DNA of 64,000 nucleotides from contig NW_026870043.1 of assembly GCF_029168945.1 (NCBI RefSeq), positions 8,686,501 through 8,750,500 on the forward strand, read 5' to 3'. The notes beneath the pieces were generated by a model that was given only the letters and a program-made list of their open reading frames with translations, made no database searches and was not told the DNA's origin. Of the stretch, positions 22,734 to 34,368 are shown piece after piece. This stretch comes from Cannabis sativa. Taxonomy: Eukaryota; Streptophyta; Magnoliopsida; Rosales; Cannabaceae. Made by a program: the position numbers and the translations under genes. Each line of letters opens with the position of its first letter. Within the stretch, counting starts at the first letter, position 1.

Positions 22734-25001
22734 TGTAAAGACCGCTTAGTTTAATTAGGAAATTAGCAGTTAATTATGCTTAATTATGAAAATTATTTAT
22801 AGATATTTAAATAATTATTTATGCTGTTATTTTTGAATTCAGAATGCATTTTTATGTCATATAGTGAAATTTCATAATTTTGCATTTTCGGTGTCCGGCA
22901 ACATGGAACTCGGTGTATGGCTCAGTAGAATCATAAATTAGTATTTTAGTATAGTGGGACGGTTTATTTAGACATTGGGAATGTCGGGATTAGTCGGGAA
23001 TTTAGAGTTTTCCCAAAATACCCCTAAGTACCCTTTTATGCCTTTTAGGGTGGAAAGGGCAAAATGGTCTTTTTGCCCATTTGTATGTTTGTCTTTTAGT
23101 GAATTTTATGTTAATGAGAAATCAGATTTTTAAAGCTTATTTTGGCTGAAATGATTTAATAAAACCATCATTTTATCCTTTTTTCTAAAAAATAAGAAAA
23201 TTGAAAAGATATTCATCTCTCTCTCTTCAAACACTCTCTCTCTCGTTTTTCCCTTAGAACCCGGCTAGGGTTGTGGATTTTTCAACTTCATCTAGGGATT
23301 TTTCAAGCAATTCTTTGTGGTTTTAACTCAAGGTAAGGCTCTAGCAACTCTCTTTTAGTCTCTTGCAATTTTTGGAAGAAAATGATAGTTTTCATGCTTT
23401 GTTTTTGGTTCTTGTTGCTGCTGGATTTATATGTGGTTTTTAGAAGTTTAATCATGATTGAATGAGTGAAATAGAATAGGTTTTTAAATCATGATTAATT
23501 GATTTTCAGCAAGTATGGAATTTTGGCTCAAAACTATGGTTTTCAAAGAAAATTGTTGAAATTTGTTGCTGCTGTTTTGTGATGTTTGCTGTAGTTTTCA
23601 GAGGTGGTTTTATGCATGTTTAAGTAGGTTGGGATTGATTTGAATGCAAGTTAGTGTGGTTTAACCAAGTTTGAGTTTTGAACTCAAAGCTTGGAGCTTT
23701 AATGGTGGATTTTGATTTTGTGCATGAAGCTTTGTTTTACCACTTGGAAAATGTTTATTATGGTCTAATTAGCAGGTCTGGAAAGTTTGGTTGAGTTTGA
23801 AAACGTTTTGGTTGGAGAATTGATTTTTGTGGGTTTTCTGGGTAAAACAGGCTAACCGGTTTTACACTGCTTGTAAAACCGGTTACCCGGATTTTACAGT
23901 AGGGTGAGAAACCGGTTTTTCTCAACTGGTCGTTTCGTGCTAGTTTCAGGTTTTCAAGCAGTTTGTTTCCTGCTAGTTTGGGGTATTTTTGTATCAAGTT
24001 AGAGTAGGTTAAGTTTGGTTTTAAAACCTTTGTCACCGTTGTGATTTAGCGTGTCACTTATCGGTGTTGTGATTTTTACGGTTTAGGAGCCTGTAATCCG
24101 CCGCGCAGTTCGTTCCACTCAGGTTGACCGGCACACCTGAATTCGGAATCCAGGTAAGATTAGTATAACAGTATGCATATGTAGATTACATGTTTAGCGT
24201 GCATGTAGGAAGTCTGTTAGATTACATTAGATATGTATGTTGGCTTCGAACCATCCAACTGTGTCACGTCAGTACAGGCTGGAGTATGACCAGCAGCCGG
24301 AGTATGACCGGTTCGACCGATTAGGCTGATACTTAGGTTGGTGGTTCCGTACTATTTGACGTATCACGTCAGTACAGGCTAGAGTATGACCAGCAGCCGG
24401 AGTATGACCGGTTCGACCGATTAGGCTGATACTGTAACACGTCGATACAGGCTGGAGTATGACCAGCAGCCAGAGTATGACCGGTTCGACCGATTAGGCT
24501 ATTACTTGACAATAGTACCGTCCCTATGAACGTTCAGAACTCAGTACCGTGTTGGACACGGCAGTTAGGGGGACTCAGTATCGTGTTGGACACGGCCGGG
24601 GCTTTATGTATGAATATTATTATGCTTTTCTTACTGAGTTTGTTGACTCACAGTGCTATGTTTATGTGTAGGTAAGGGCAAGGCTAGAGCTGATGGACCG
24701 TGAGCGAGCCAGTGAAGATTGTACATGTCGGGGCGGTTAGGCCTGGAGCGTACGATCATCAGGACAGCGAGGCTATTTTGTAATTAGTCGCTAGGCGACA
24801 AGTATTTTGTATAATCAGTAAACTTTTGTAAATGGTTTTGTAATCGGGATCCCGAGTCTTTTGTATAAATATTTTACAAGTTTAATTAAAAAGCAAAAAT
24901 TTTAATTAATCACGTTTTCCATAAACCTCGTTGATTAGCAACGAGCTGCACAGTATGTTTGAAAAATCACGTAATACGCCTATGCTAGTTAGGGTGTTAC
25001 A
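22734..25001 (+). repeat. 5' LTR of Tekay element 2
   Basis: A 2268-base LTR, TGTAAAGACC to GTGTTACA. It belongs to a subfamily different from element 1 in its central part, with repeated AACCGGTT-type palindromes at about 23850-23915. Compared with its partner at 29969-32279 it lacks about 43 bases near 24597 and one AACCGG repeat, and otherwise differs at few sites, so insertion is fairly recent. Confidence 0.93.
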
Positions 25002-25004
25002 ATT

Positions 25005-25016
25005 TTGTATCAAAGC
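25005..25016 (+). other. Degenerate primer binding site of Tekay element 2
   Basis: TTGTATCAAAGC where the sisters have TGGTATCAGAGC; two changes to the tRNA-iMet complement. Confidence 0.8.
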
Positions 25017-25283
25017 CGCCAGGTTGTCTTCCAAAGATCGTCACGACATGTACAATCATCATCAGCAGTTAGCTCGTTCCACGGTTCAGTAAGCTTTTAT
25101 TGCTTTAGTAGTTTATTTATTTATTTTATGAATAAGAAAAGCCTGATAGGAAGCATGTTAGTAGCCTGATAGTAGAATAGGCGCATGTTTCGTTTTTAAT
25201 TTCCAAATTAAGCGGCATTAGTAAGCTCTTCTTGAATACGACCTGATATGCCAACTCTTGGTTTCGCAGGCGGTTCCGACTAG

Positions 25284-27263
25284 ATGGACGCCAGGCGGAC
25301 TACTAGGAGCCAGGGCAATTCGGTAGGGTCGAATCAAGGTCAGGGAGCTCAGTTTCCCCCGCCAGCTAGGGGCCGAGGTAGAGGTACCAGAGGCAGGGCT
25401 CGTGGTCGGGGTGATGAGAACCCGCCACAGGCTGCCCAAGCTCCCCAAGCCGATCAGGGAGCCCAGAATTGGGAAGTTAGGTTTGCTGAAACGCAACCCC
25501 GGATAGAGGAGCAAGACCTCGAGATTCAGAGATTGAGACAGCAAGGTGCTCCTGCAGTGCCTGTGCCAGTAGTTCCAGTGGCACTTGCCCCTGCTGCTCA
25601 GGCCGAATTAGTGGTGGCGGCCAATAGATGGGAACCTTTGTATGAACGGTTTCGGAAGCAAGCACCTCCGGTCTTTCTGGGAGGTCCAGATGTGATGAAG
25701 GCCGAACAGTGGCTAACGGTGATCACCAAAATCCTGAATTTTATGGGTGTCACCGGGAATGACAGAGTGGTGTGTTCCACCTTCCAGTTTCAGGAAGACG
25801 CTCTTGTCTGGTGGGACATGGTGTCTCAGATTCACGACGTCACCACCATGACCTGGGAAAGGTTCCAGGAACTCTTCAACGCCAAGTATTATAACGAGGC
25901 GGTCAGAAGCGCCAAGAGGAAAGAGTTCGCCCACCTGACCCAGCGAGAGAATATGAGCGTGACCAAGTATACTACTCAGTTTGATCGGTTGGCGAGGTTA
26001 GCCTCGGGAATAGTGCCAACCGACTTCAGCAAGAAAGAGAAGTACCTGGATGGGTTAAATGCGAAGATTAAGCATGATTTGATGATCACCACTGACGACA
26101 AGACCACCTATGCTGAGATGGTGGAGAAGGCACTGCGAGCTGAGGGCGCAGTTGGGTGTATGTCGGAATCAGCTAGTACTCCGGCGAGTGGCGGGGCTCT
26201 TACCCCTCTTGCATCAGGCTTTAGCAGGGGGAGTAGTGGTTCAGCCATGGATCAGAGGAAGAGAGCATCCACTGCATCCGGTGGCTCGAGTCAGAACAAG
26301 AGGTTCCGGGGGAACCAGAGTAGAGGTAGTCGTTCTAGTGGTGCAGAGACCCGGTTCTCCTATCCCGAGTGCCCCAGCTGCAAAAGCCACCATCGGGGTG
26401 AGTGCAAAGGTCAGGGATGCTTTCACTGTGGCATGCCCGGACACTTCAAGAGGGATTGTCCCCAGCTCCGCTCAGAGGCACCGAGGGCTCCGGCGATACC
26501 CACTCCAGCTAGGGTGTTCGCCATCACTCAGCCGATGCATGCCAGCCCATCAGTTGTAACAGGTCAGCTTTCTGTTAATAACTCGTTTTACTCGGTACTG
26601 TTTGATTCTGGGGCTACACATTCTTATGTGGCAGCCAGAGTCTTTAGTAAATTGGATAGACCGTATGATAGATATGAATCAGGGTTTGGAACCCTATTAC
26701 CTGGTGGAGAGTTAGTTATCTCCAAAAGGTGGATTAGGTCTATGCCGATCAGGATAGATGGTAGAGAGTTAAGTGCTGACTTGATAGAGATGAGCCTAGT
26801 AGAGTTAGATATTATTTTAGGAATGGATTTCCTATCTAAATATTCGGCGAGTATTGATTGCAAAAGGAAGATGGTGATCTTCCAACCGGAAAGTGAGGAA
26901 CCTTTTGTGTTTGTTGGTTCAGTTCGGGGATCTTGGATCCCGGTGATTTCGGCCATGTCAGCTAGAGAATTATTGCATGGCGGTTGTTTAGGGTTTCTGG
27001 CCGTGGTGGTGGACACCACTCGGCCAGATACCATTCGGCCAGAGGACATCAAGGTGGTTCGGGAATTTTTAGATGATTTTCCCGAAGAACTTCAAGGGTT
27101 ACCACCTCAGCGGGAGATTGACTTCGTGATAGATTTGGCACCAGGGGTGGAACCAGTTTCCAAAGCTCCAAATAGAATGGCTCCAGCTGAACTTAAGGAC
27201 TTAAAGATTCATCTTCAAGGGTTGCTTGACATAGGGTTTATCCGGCCTAGTGTGTCACCCTAG
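25284..27263 (+). CDS. Tekay element 2 gag-protease-RT N-terminal frame (659 residues)
   Basis: One open frame from the ATG of [10 protein letters not shown], with TAG immediately before it. Domains in order: Arg/Gly-rich N-terminus (to about residue 45), coiled region, gag core (about 120-260), Ser/Gly-rich linker, CCHC knuckle [14 protein letters not shown] (about residue 390), protease [12 protein letters not shown] (about 445) and LGMDFLSKY, then the start of RT. It stops at TAG 27261-27263, where the sisters have the TGG of the conserved PWGAPV motif. That break and the lesions downstream make the element incapable of a full polyprotein. gag and protease look intact. Confidence 0.9.
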   Translation: MDARRTTRSQGNSVGSNQGQGAQFPPPARGRGRGTRGRARGRGDENPPQAAQAPQADQGAQNWEVRFAETQPRIEEQDLEIQRLRQQGAPAVPVPVVPVALAPAAQAELVVAANRWEPLYERFRKQAPPVFLGGPDVMKAEQWLTVITKILNFMGVTGNDRVVCSTFQFQEDALVWWDMVSQIHDVTTMTWERFQELFNAKYYNEAVRSAKRKEFAHLTQRENMSVTKYTTQFDRLARLASGIVPTDFSKKEKYLDGLNAKIKHDLMITTDDKTTYAEMVEKALRAEGAVGCMSESASTPASGGALTPLASGFSRGSSGSAMDQRKRASTASGGSSQNKRFRGNQSRGSRSSGAETRFSYPECPSCKSHHRGECKGQGCFHCGMPGHFKRDCPQLRSEAPRAPAIPTPARVFAITQPMHASPSVVTGQLSVNNSFYSVLFDSGATHSYVAARVFSKLDRPYDRYESGFGTLLPGGELVISKRWIRSMPIRIDGRELSADLIEMSLVELDIILGMDFLSKYSASIDCKRKMVIFQPESEEPFVFVGSVRGSWIPVISAMSARELLHGGCLGFLAVVVDTTRPDTIRPEDIKVVREFLDDFPEELQGLPPQREIDFVIDLAPGVEPVSKAPNRMAPAELKDLKIHLQGLLDIGFIRPSVSP

Positions 27264-29967
27264 GGAGCCCCGGTTTATTCGTCAAGAAGAAAGATGGAAC
27301 TATGAGGATGTACATCGATTACAGAGAATTGAATAAGCTGACAGTGAAGAATAAATATCCATTACCTAGGATCGATGATTTGTTCGATCAGCTTCAGGGG
27401 AAGACAGTCTTTTCTAAGATTGATCTCCGTTCGGGTTATCATCAGTTGAGAATCCGAGAGGAGGACATTCCGAAGACGGCTTTCCGCACTAGGTATGGAC
27501 ATTATGAATTCCGGGTTATGTCGTTCGGACTAACCAATGCTCTTGCAGCATTTATGGACTTGATGAATAGAGTACTCAAGGAATTCCTCGATATCTGTGT
27601 GATTGTCTTTATCGACGACACCCTCGTGTACTCTCAATAAGAAGAGGAGCATGAATTACATCTTCAGATGGTACTGCAACGGCTTCGGGAACACAAGCTT
27701 TATGCCAAGTTCAAGAAATGTGAATTTTGGCTATCTGAGGTGTCCTTCTTAGGGCACATTGTGAGCAAAGATGGGATCAAGGTGGATCCCGGGAAGATTG
27801 AATCCGTCAGGGATTGGCCGAGACCGAAGACTGTGACAGAGATCAGAAGCTTCTTGGGTTTAGGTGGGTACTACCTTAGGTTCGTGGAAGGGTTTTCAAA
27901 AATTTCAATGCCCCTAACCGAACTCACAAAGAAGAATCAGCGGTTTGTCTGGTCAGACAAGTGCGAAGCTAGTTTTGAGGAGCTGAAGCAAAGGTTTATT
28001 ACCGCTCCAGTGCTAGCTTTGCCTTAAGACAACGAGAAATTTGTTGTTTATTGCGATGCATCCAGACAGGGTCTGGGTGTGTGTTGATGCAAGCCGACCG
28101 GGTCATCGCTTATGCCTCCCGTTAGTTAAATGATTACGAACAGCGATACCCGACTCATGATCTAGAGTTGGCCGCGGTGGTGTTTGCATTGAAGATTTGG
28201 CGGCATTACCTTTACGGAGAAAGGTGTGAAATCTATACCGACCATAAAAGTCTCAAGTATTTCTTTACTCAGAAAGATTTGAATATGAGACAGAGGCGTT
28301 GGTTGGAATTAGTGAAAGATTACGACTGTGAGATTCTCTATCACCCTGGGAAGGCCTATGTAGTGGCCGATGCCCTGAGCAGGAAGGGTCCCGGGCAAGT
28401 AGCTAGCTTGATTCAGATCTCTGCTCAGCTAGCAGAGGACATGGTTAGATCCAACATTGAGTTTGTGGTAGGTCAGCTTCACAACTTAACGCTGCAATCT
28501 AATCTGTTGGAAAGAATTAAGGCCGCTCAGATGACGGATCCAGAGTTAGTGAAGATCAGAGACGAGGTTTTGGCTGGTCAAGCAAGGGACTTTTCAGTGT
28601 CAGACAACGGGATGCTTCTGTATAAAGCTAGGGTTTGTATTCTGAATAGTGTGGAACTCAGGAATGAGATCTTTGAGGAGGCTCATTCTACCCCTTATTC
28701 TCTACATCCAGGCACCACTAAGATGTACCAAGATCTTAAACCGTATTTCTGGTGGAGCGGTATAAAGAAGAATTTGGTAGAATTCGTATCGAGATGCCTC
28801 ACTTGTCAGTAGATTAAGGCTGAACATCAGAGACCAGTAGGGTTGTTGCAACCTTTAACCCTACCTGAATGGAAGTGGGAAGATATCACGATGGATTTTG
28901 TGGTCGGGTTACCTAGGACCACGGGATTGTTTGACTCCATCTGGGTAGTGGTGGATCGATTCACGAAATCTGCTCATTTTTTGCCTGTTAGAACAACATT
29001 TACAGTGGATCAGTTGGTAGAATTGTATGTCAGAGAGATTGTAAGACTTCACGGGGTACCGAAGTCTATATTTTCGGATAGGGATCCGAAGTTCACCTCC
29101 AAATTTTGGCAGAGTTTGCAACGAGCGATGGGTACAAAGTTGAAATTCAGTACAGCATTCCATCCTCAGACAAATGGTCAGTCCGAAAGGACAATTCAGA
29201 TATTGGAGGACATGTTGCGAGCCTGTGTTATGGATTTTGAAGGCTCTTAGAATAAATATCTATCGTTGATAGAATTTTCTTACAACAACAGTTATCAAAG
29301 TACGATAGGGATCGCCCCCTATGAACTGTTATACGGTAGGAAATCTAGATTTCCCATCCACTGGGATGAGACAGGGGAGAGAAAGTACTTAGGTCCGGAG
29401 TCAGTGCAACGGACCAATGAGGCAATAGAGAAGATAAAGGCTAGAATTCTTGCCTCACAGAGTAGACAGAAAAGTTATCCAGATCGGAAACGCAGAGATG
29501 TTGAGTTCCAAGTAGGGGACCATGTGTTTTTACGGGTATCTCCAAAGAAGGGGATCAAACGTTTCGGGAAAAGAGGCAAGTTATGCCCTAGATTTACAGG
29601 ACCTTTCGAGATTATCGAGAAGATAGGTCAAGTGGCATACCGGTTAGCGTTACCTCCAGCTTTATCAGCAGTTCATAACGTATTCCATGTCTCGATGTTG
29701 AGAAAATACGTTTCAGATCCCTCTCATATACTCAGTTATGAGAGCCTGGAACTGCAGCCAGATATGACTTACAAAGAACAGCCAGTGCAGATCCTAGATA
29801 GAAAGGATAAAGTCCTTCGGAATAAGACCATAGCATTGGTCAAAGTTCTCTGGAGAAACAACAAGGTGGAGGAAGTTACCTGGGAGCTAGAGTCAGATAT
29901 GAGAGCTCAATATCCAGAGTTATTCAGGTTAGATTTCGGGGACGAAATCCTTTTAAGGGGGGAATAG
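27264..29967 (+). pseudogene. Tekay element 2 RT, RNase H, integrase and chromodomain, broken
   Basis: Pol continues in pieces. One T is missing near 27283 (frameshift). RT motifs [11 protein letters not shown] and FIDDTLVYS follow (I to T within the catalytic loop). Stops are at 27638 and 28025 (TAA), then a deletion near 28075 shifts the frame. Further stops are at 28126 and 28810 (CAG to TAG) and 29248 (TGG to TAG). RNase H (TDHKSLKYF), integrase HHCC and DDE cores and the chromodomain ([20 protein letters not shown]) are all recognisable. Elements of this clade act in the cytoplasmic particle and then the nucleus; this copy could not encode an active enzyme set. Confidence 0.9.
29955..29962 (+). 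other. Polypurine tract of Tekay element 2
   Basis: AAGGGGGG, six bases before the 3' LTR. Confidence 0.85.
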
Positions 29968-29968
29968 T

Positions 29969-32279
29969 TGTAAAGACCGCTTAGTTTAATTTAGAAATTA
30001 GCAGTTAATTATGCTTAATTATGAAAATTATTTATAGATATTTAAATAATTATTTACGCTGTTATTTTTGAATTCAGAATGCATTTTTATGTCATATAGT
30101 GAAATTTCATAATTTTGCATTTTCGGTGTCCGGCAACATGGAACTCGGTGTATGGCTCAGTAGAATCACAAATTAGTATTTTAGTATAGTGGGACGGTTT
30201 ATTTAGACATTGGGAATGTCGGGATTAGTCGGGAATTTAGAGTTTTCCCAAAATACCCCTAAGTACCCTTTTATGCCTTTTAGGGTGGAAAGGGCAAAAT
30301 GGTCTTTTTGCCCATTTGTATGTTTGTCTTTTAGTGAATTTTATGTTAATGAGAAATCAGATTTTTAAAGCTTATTTTGGCTGAAATGATTTAATAAAAC
30401 CATCATTTTATCCCATTTTATCCTTTTTTCTAAAAAATAAGAAAATTGAAAAGATATTCATCTCTCTCTCTTCAAACACTCTCTCTCTCGTTTTTCCCTT
30501 AGAACCCAGCTAGGGTTGTGGATTTTGCAACTTCATCTAGGGATTTTTCAAGCAATTCTTTGTGGTTTTAACTCAAGGTAAGGCTCTAGCAACTCTCTTT
30601 TAGTCTTTTGCAATTTTTGGAAGAAAATGATAGTTTGCATGCTTTGTTTTTGGTTCTTGTTGCTGCTGAATTTATGTGTGGTTTTCAGAAGTTTAATCAT
30701 GTTTGAATGAGTGAAATAGAATAAGTTTTTAAAGCATGATTAATTGATTTCAAGCAAGTATGGAATTTTGGCTCAAAACTATGGTTTTCAAAGAAAATTG
30801 TTGAAATCTGTTGCTGTTGTTTTGTGATGTTTGCTGTAGTTTTCAGAGGTGATTTTATGCATGTTTAAGTAGGTTGGGATTGATTTGAATGCAAGTTAGT
30901 GCTGTTTAACCAAGTTTGAGTTTTGAACTCAAGGCTTGGAGCTTTAATGGTGGATTTTGATTTTGTGCATGAAGCTTTGTTTTACCACTTGGAAAATGTT
31001 TATTATGGTCTAATTAGCAGGTGTGGAAAGTTTGGTTGAGTTTGGAAATGTTTTGGTTGGAGAATTGATTTTTGTGGGTTTTCTGGGTAAAACCGGCTAA
31101 CCGGTTTTACACTGCTTGTAAAACCGGTTTTACACTGCTTGTAGAACCGGTTACCCGGTTAACCGGTTGTTTCGTGCTAGTTTCAGGTTTTCAGGCAGTT
31201 TGTTTCCTGCTAGTTTGGGATATTTTTGTATCAAGTTACAGTAGGAAAAGTTTGGTTTTAAAACCTTTGTCCCCGTTGTGATTTAGCGTGTCACTTATCG
31301 GTGTTGTGATTTTTACGGTTTAGGAGCCTGTAATCCGCCGCGCAGTTCGTTCCAGTCAGGTTGACCGGCACACCTGAATTCGGAATCCAGGTAAGATTAG
31401 TATAACAGTATGCATATGTAGATTACATGTTTAGCGTGCATGTAGGAAGCCTATTAGATTACATTAGATATGTATGTTGGCTTCGAACCATCCAACTGTG
31501 TCACGTCGGTACAGGCTGGAGTAGGACCAGCAGCCGGAGTATGACCGGTTCGACCGATTAGGCTGATACTTAGGTTGGTGGTTCCGTACTATTTGACGTA
31601 TCACGTCGGTACAGGCTGGAGTATGACCAGCAGCCGGAGTATGACTGGTTCGACCGATTAGGCTGATACTGTAACACGTCGGTACAGGCTTGAGTATGAC
31701 CAGCAGCTAGAGTATGACCGGTTCGACCGATTAGGCTGTTACATGTCAATAGTACCGTCCCTATGAACGTTCGGAACTCAGTACCGTGTTGGACACGGCA
31801 GTTAGGGGGACTCAGTATCGTGTTGGACACGGCAGTTAGGGTTATGATCAGGGGTATGGGCGTCTGATCATGACCGGGGTTTTATGTATGAATATTATTA
31901 TGCTTTTCTTACTGAGTCTGTTGACTCACAGTGCTATGTTTATGTGTAGGTAAGGGCAAGGCTAGAGCTGATGGACCGTGAGCGAGCCAGTGAAGATTGT
32001 ACATGTCGGGGCGGTTAGGCCTGGAGCGTACGATCATCGGGACAGCGAGGCTATTTTGTAATTAGTCGCTAGGCGACTAGTATTTTGTATACTCAGTAAA
32101 CTTTTGTAAATGTTTTTGTAATCGGGATCCCGAGTCTTTTGTATAAATATTTTACAAGTTTAATTAAAAAGCAAAAATTTTAATTAATCACGTTTTCCAT
32201 AAACCTCGTTGATTAGCAACGAGCTGCACAGTATGTTTGAAAAATCACGTAATACGCCTATGCTAGTTAGGGTGTTACA
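29969..32279 (+). repeat. 3' LTR of Tekay element 2
   Basis: A 2311-base partner of 22734-25001. It has an expanded run of AACCGGTT-type palindromes at about 31090-31165 with the spacer TTTTACACTGCTTG twice, three minisatellite units at 31503-31735 and two hairpin repeats at about 31765-31840. Confidence 0.93.
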
Positions 32280-32284
32280 TGCTC
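32280..32284 (+). other. Target site duplication, right, of Tekay element 2
   Basis: TGCTC, matching 22729-22733. It shows that the Tat-like gag on both sides was one sequence. Confidence 0.92.
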
Positions 32285-33498
32285 GGAGTGGCTCGCCTGG
32301 TCGCTATTTTACTTCGACTGAATCTCTCAGATGCAATGGGAGTTGGCGTGAGGAAGAGAATTGTGCATGGAATTCCGAAGAGAAGGTTTTCCATGAACTA
32401 AACTTTCTTGAAGCCAACTTGAAATACCATTGCTGAGCGACCTCTGATAGAGTTGCGGGGAAGATTCTGAAACATACGTCTCCTCGCACTCCTTGTAAAT
32501 CCATCTGCATCTCGAAATACTTGAGATGAGAGAGAGGATCTTCTCTCCCAGTGTACATCTTCAACGTTGGCATCTTGAACTTGTGAGGTAGTGGCAGGAG
32601 GTTGATTTCTGGTGAGAAGGGAGTTCCGCGTGCACGATCTAAGTCAAGATCATTGTTACGCTGCCCGACCATGACATGAAACATATTTTTCAGTTCGTTA
32701 AGCTTGATTGGCATTCTGGTCGGGTTGGGCTACGTCAGCGTCTTTTTGAGCGGGGATTTGAGTATGAGCTCCGGACTGGACATTCGTTGTAGTATTCTGC
32801 TCGTCTGTTCCCCTTCTTCTGTTTAGGTCGTCCCTTAGGTCACGGGGTGTTCCCAACCTTTCGAACACAGAAGAACCCGGCTGCCTTAGCGATTGGTCCG
32901 CTTGATTGGCAGGTGGAATGGCTCCATTATTTTGCGTGGATCCATCGAGCATGGCTCCTCCTGATGAATTCCCGAACAAGGTCTGTCCGCCTACCTCTTG
33001 GCCCACGAGTGGAACTCGTGACCGGGGATCGGACAGTTGACCGTTGGCTGTCTGGGAAGCATTCACAGTTGGGTCATCCTCGGTTTCTCTAAGAGGAATG
33101 ACGTTCGGCGCCTGCTGGCCTACAGACTGATAGGCTCTTCGTATCAGCACAGTGGCTTGCCGACTACGATCTTCAATCTCTGCATGGTGAGCCCTTAATG
33201 CCTCCATCTCTTTGTCCCTCCACTCGGGGAACATACGCCTCTGTTCGTCAAACGCGAAGTTTACTGCGGCAGGTAATTCCTCCTGATCGTGATGCAGGGT
33301 ATTGTTGTGACCCTGCATGAGTCCAAGCGCAGCACGGAGGTTTTGCAATTTAGTTGCATCTCCGATGGTCGTCTGAGCGTTGATGCCTGGTGGAACAGTC
33401 ATGTTATGAATGTCCCGGCTGTGTGCGAAACCGTTGTTTTCGGTATCTTGCACACCAGGCGCAGTTTCAGTAACAGGAGTTATTCCATCATTCACCAC
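32285..33498 (-). pseudogene. Tat-like gypsy gag N-terminal part
   Basis: The - strand reads from a Met at 33498 (MVNDGITPVTETAPG) through an acidic/Gln-rich region of about 266 residues, then after a one-base frameshift near 32700 into a retrotransposon gag core (LPLPHKFKMPTLKMYTGRED, VAQQWYFKLASRKFSSW). A stop at 32304 precedes the point where Tekay 2 inserted. The 5' LTR lies about 170 bases upstream. The gag continues on the other side of Tekay 2 at 22733. Confidence 0.82.
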
Positions 33499-33668
33499 GC
33501 TTCCCGTCTATCCAGGAATGATAGCGCGTGGAACCCTCGAACTCCCTGGGTCCTGCAACATCGGATCCACCGTCTGTGAGTTTGCTGGGTCGGACAGGCC
33601 TCTACGAGTTTGCACCATCGTGTCGAAAGAGCGATCTGTGAATCTTCTCTCAATGAAAGCACCAAAAT

Positions 33669-34368
33669 GTTGACTTCGCTTTTAGCCAACGACAATGAGT
33701 CTTTTTTATAAGCGATAAACGATATGTCGTAATAAGAATATGTAAATAAAGCAATAATAAGAAGACACAAAAATTTTATAGAGGTTCAGCCCCGAGCAGT
33801 TCGGTAATAGCTTAATCCTCGCTAGATGTATTGACTTAAGAATAAGGAAGAAGATTCCTTTTCTTATAGCTCTTATAATAATATCTCTGAATATATAATT
33901 CTTAGATAGCCTTAGCTTATAGAGTTTCGGCGTATAATCTCTGTTTACAGTTTTTTGATCCGGTCCCTTGCCTAGTGAACATTCCTCACTATTTATAGGG
34001 CACGAAACTTGAGGAGGAAGAGTTTCCTCTCTCGTTATAATGCGCATAAACAGAAAGATCGTGTGATCATTGCTAAATGCTTGGATCGTGGGATTGAGGC
34101 CGAATACACCGATAGTGGGATCGTGTGTATGCCACATCCACGCAAGTTGATCCCTGAGTTATAAGGATTGAGTTGGTGACTCACAAAGTGCTTGGTTGAA
34201 TTCGGTAAGTGTTTCTCATTCTGCACGGCTCGTTGAGTATTCCATTATGGACATGCCAGCGAGGCATCCTGCTCGGCATGTTGATCCGACCAGGTGCTCT
34301 TAGTAGATGCCACGTGTCACCATTCTTGTGATGCCACGTCAGAGTGCCAATTTTGGGATAACATAACA
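33669..34368 (-). repeat. 5' LTR of the Tat-like element
   Basis: A 700-base candidate LTR: on the - strand it starts TGTTATGTTATCCC and ends GCGAAGTCAACA, directly followed by TTTTGGTGCTTTC as the probable primer-site region and then the gag leader. A TATA box is inside. No partner LTR is in the window because the 3' end of the element is deleted, so the limits rest on the TG...CA ends and context. Confidence 0.7.
33991..33997 (-). promoter_or_regulatory. TATA box in the Tat-like LTR
   Basis: TATAAAT on the - strand in the context CCTATAAATAGTGAGG, placed inside the LTR upstream of gag as expected for its promoter. Confidence 0.6.

Noticed and set aside
21880..22738. Open frames on + opposite the Tat gag-protease
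   Set aside because: They are shadows of the - strand coding sequence, which carries the zinc knuckle and protease motifs.
33652..33668. Assignment of a specific tRNA to the Tat-like primer site (TTTTGGTGC...)
   Set aside because: The match to any particular tRNA could not be judged without a search, so no primer was named.
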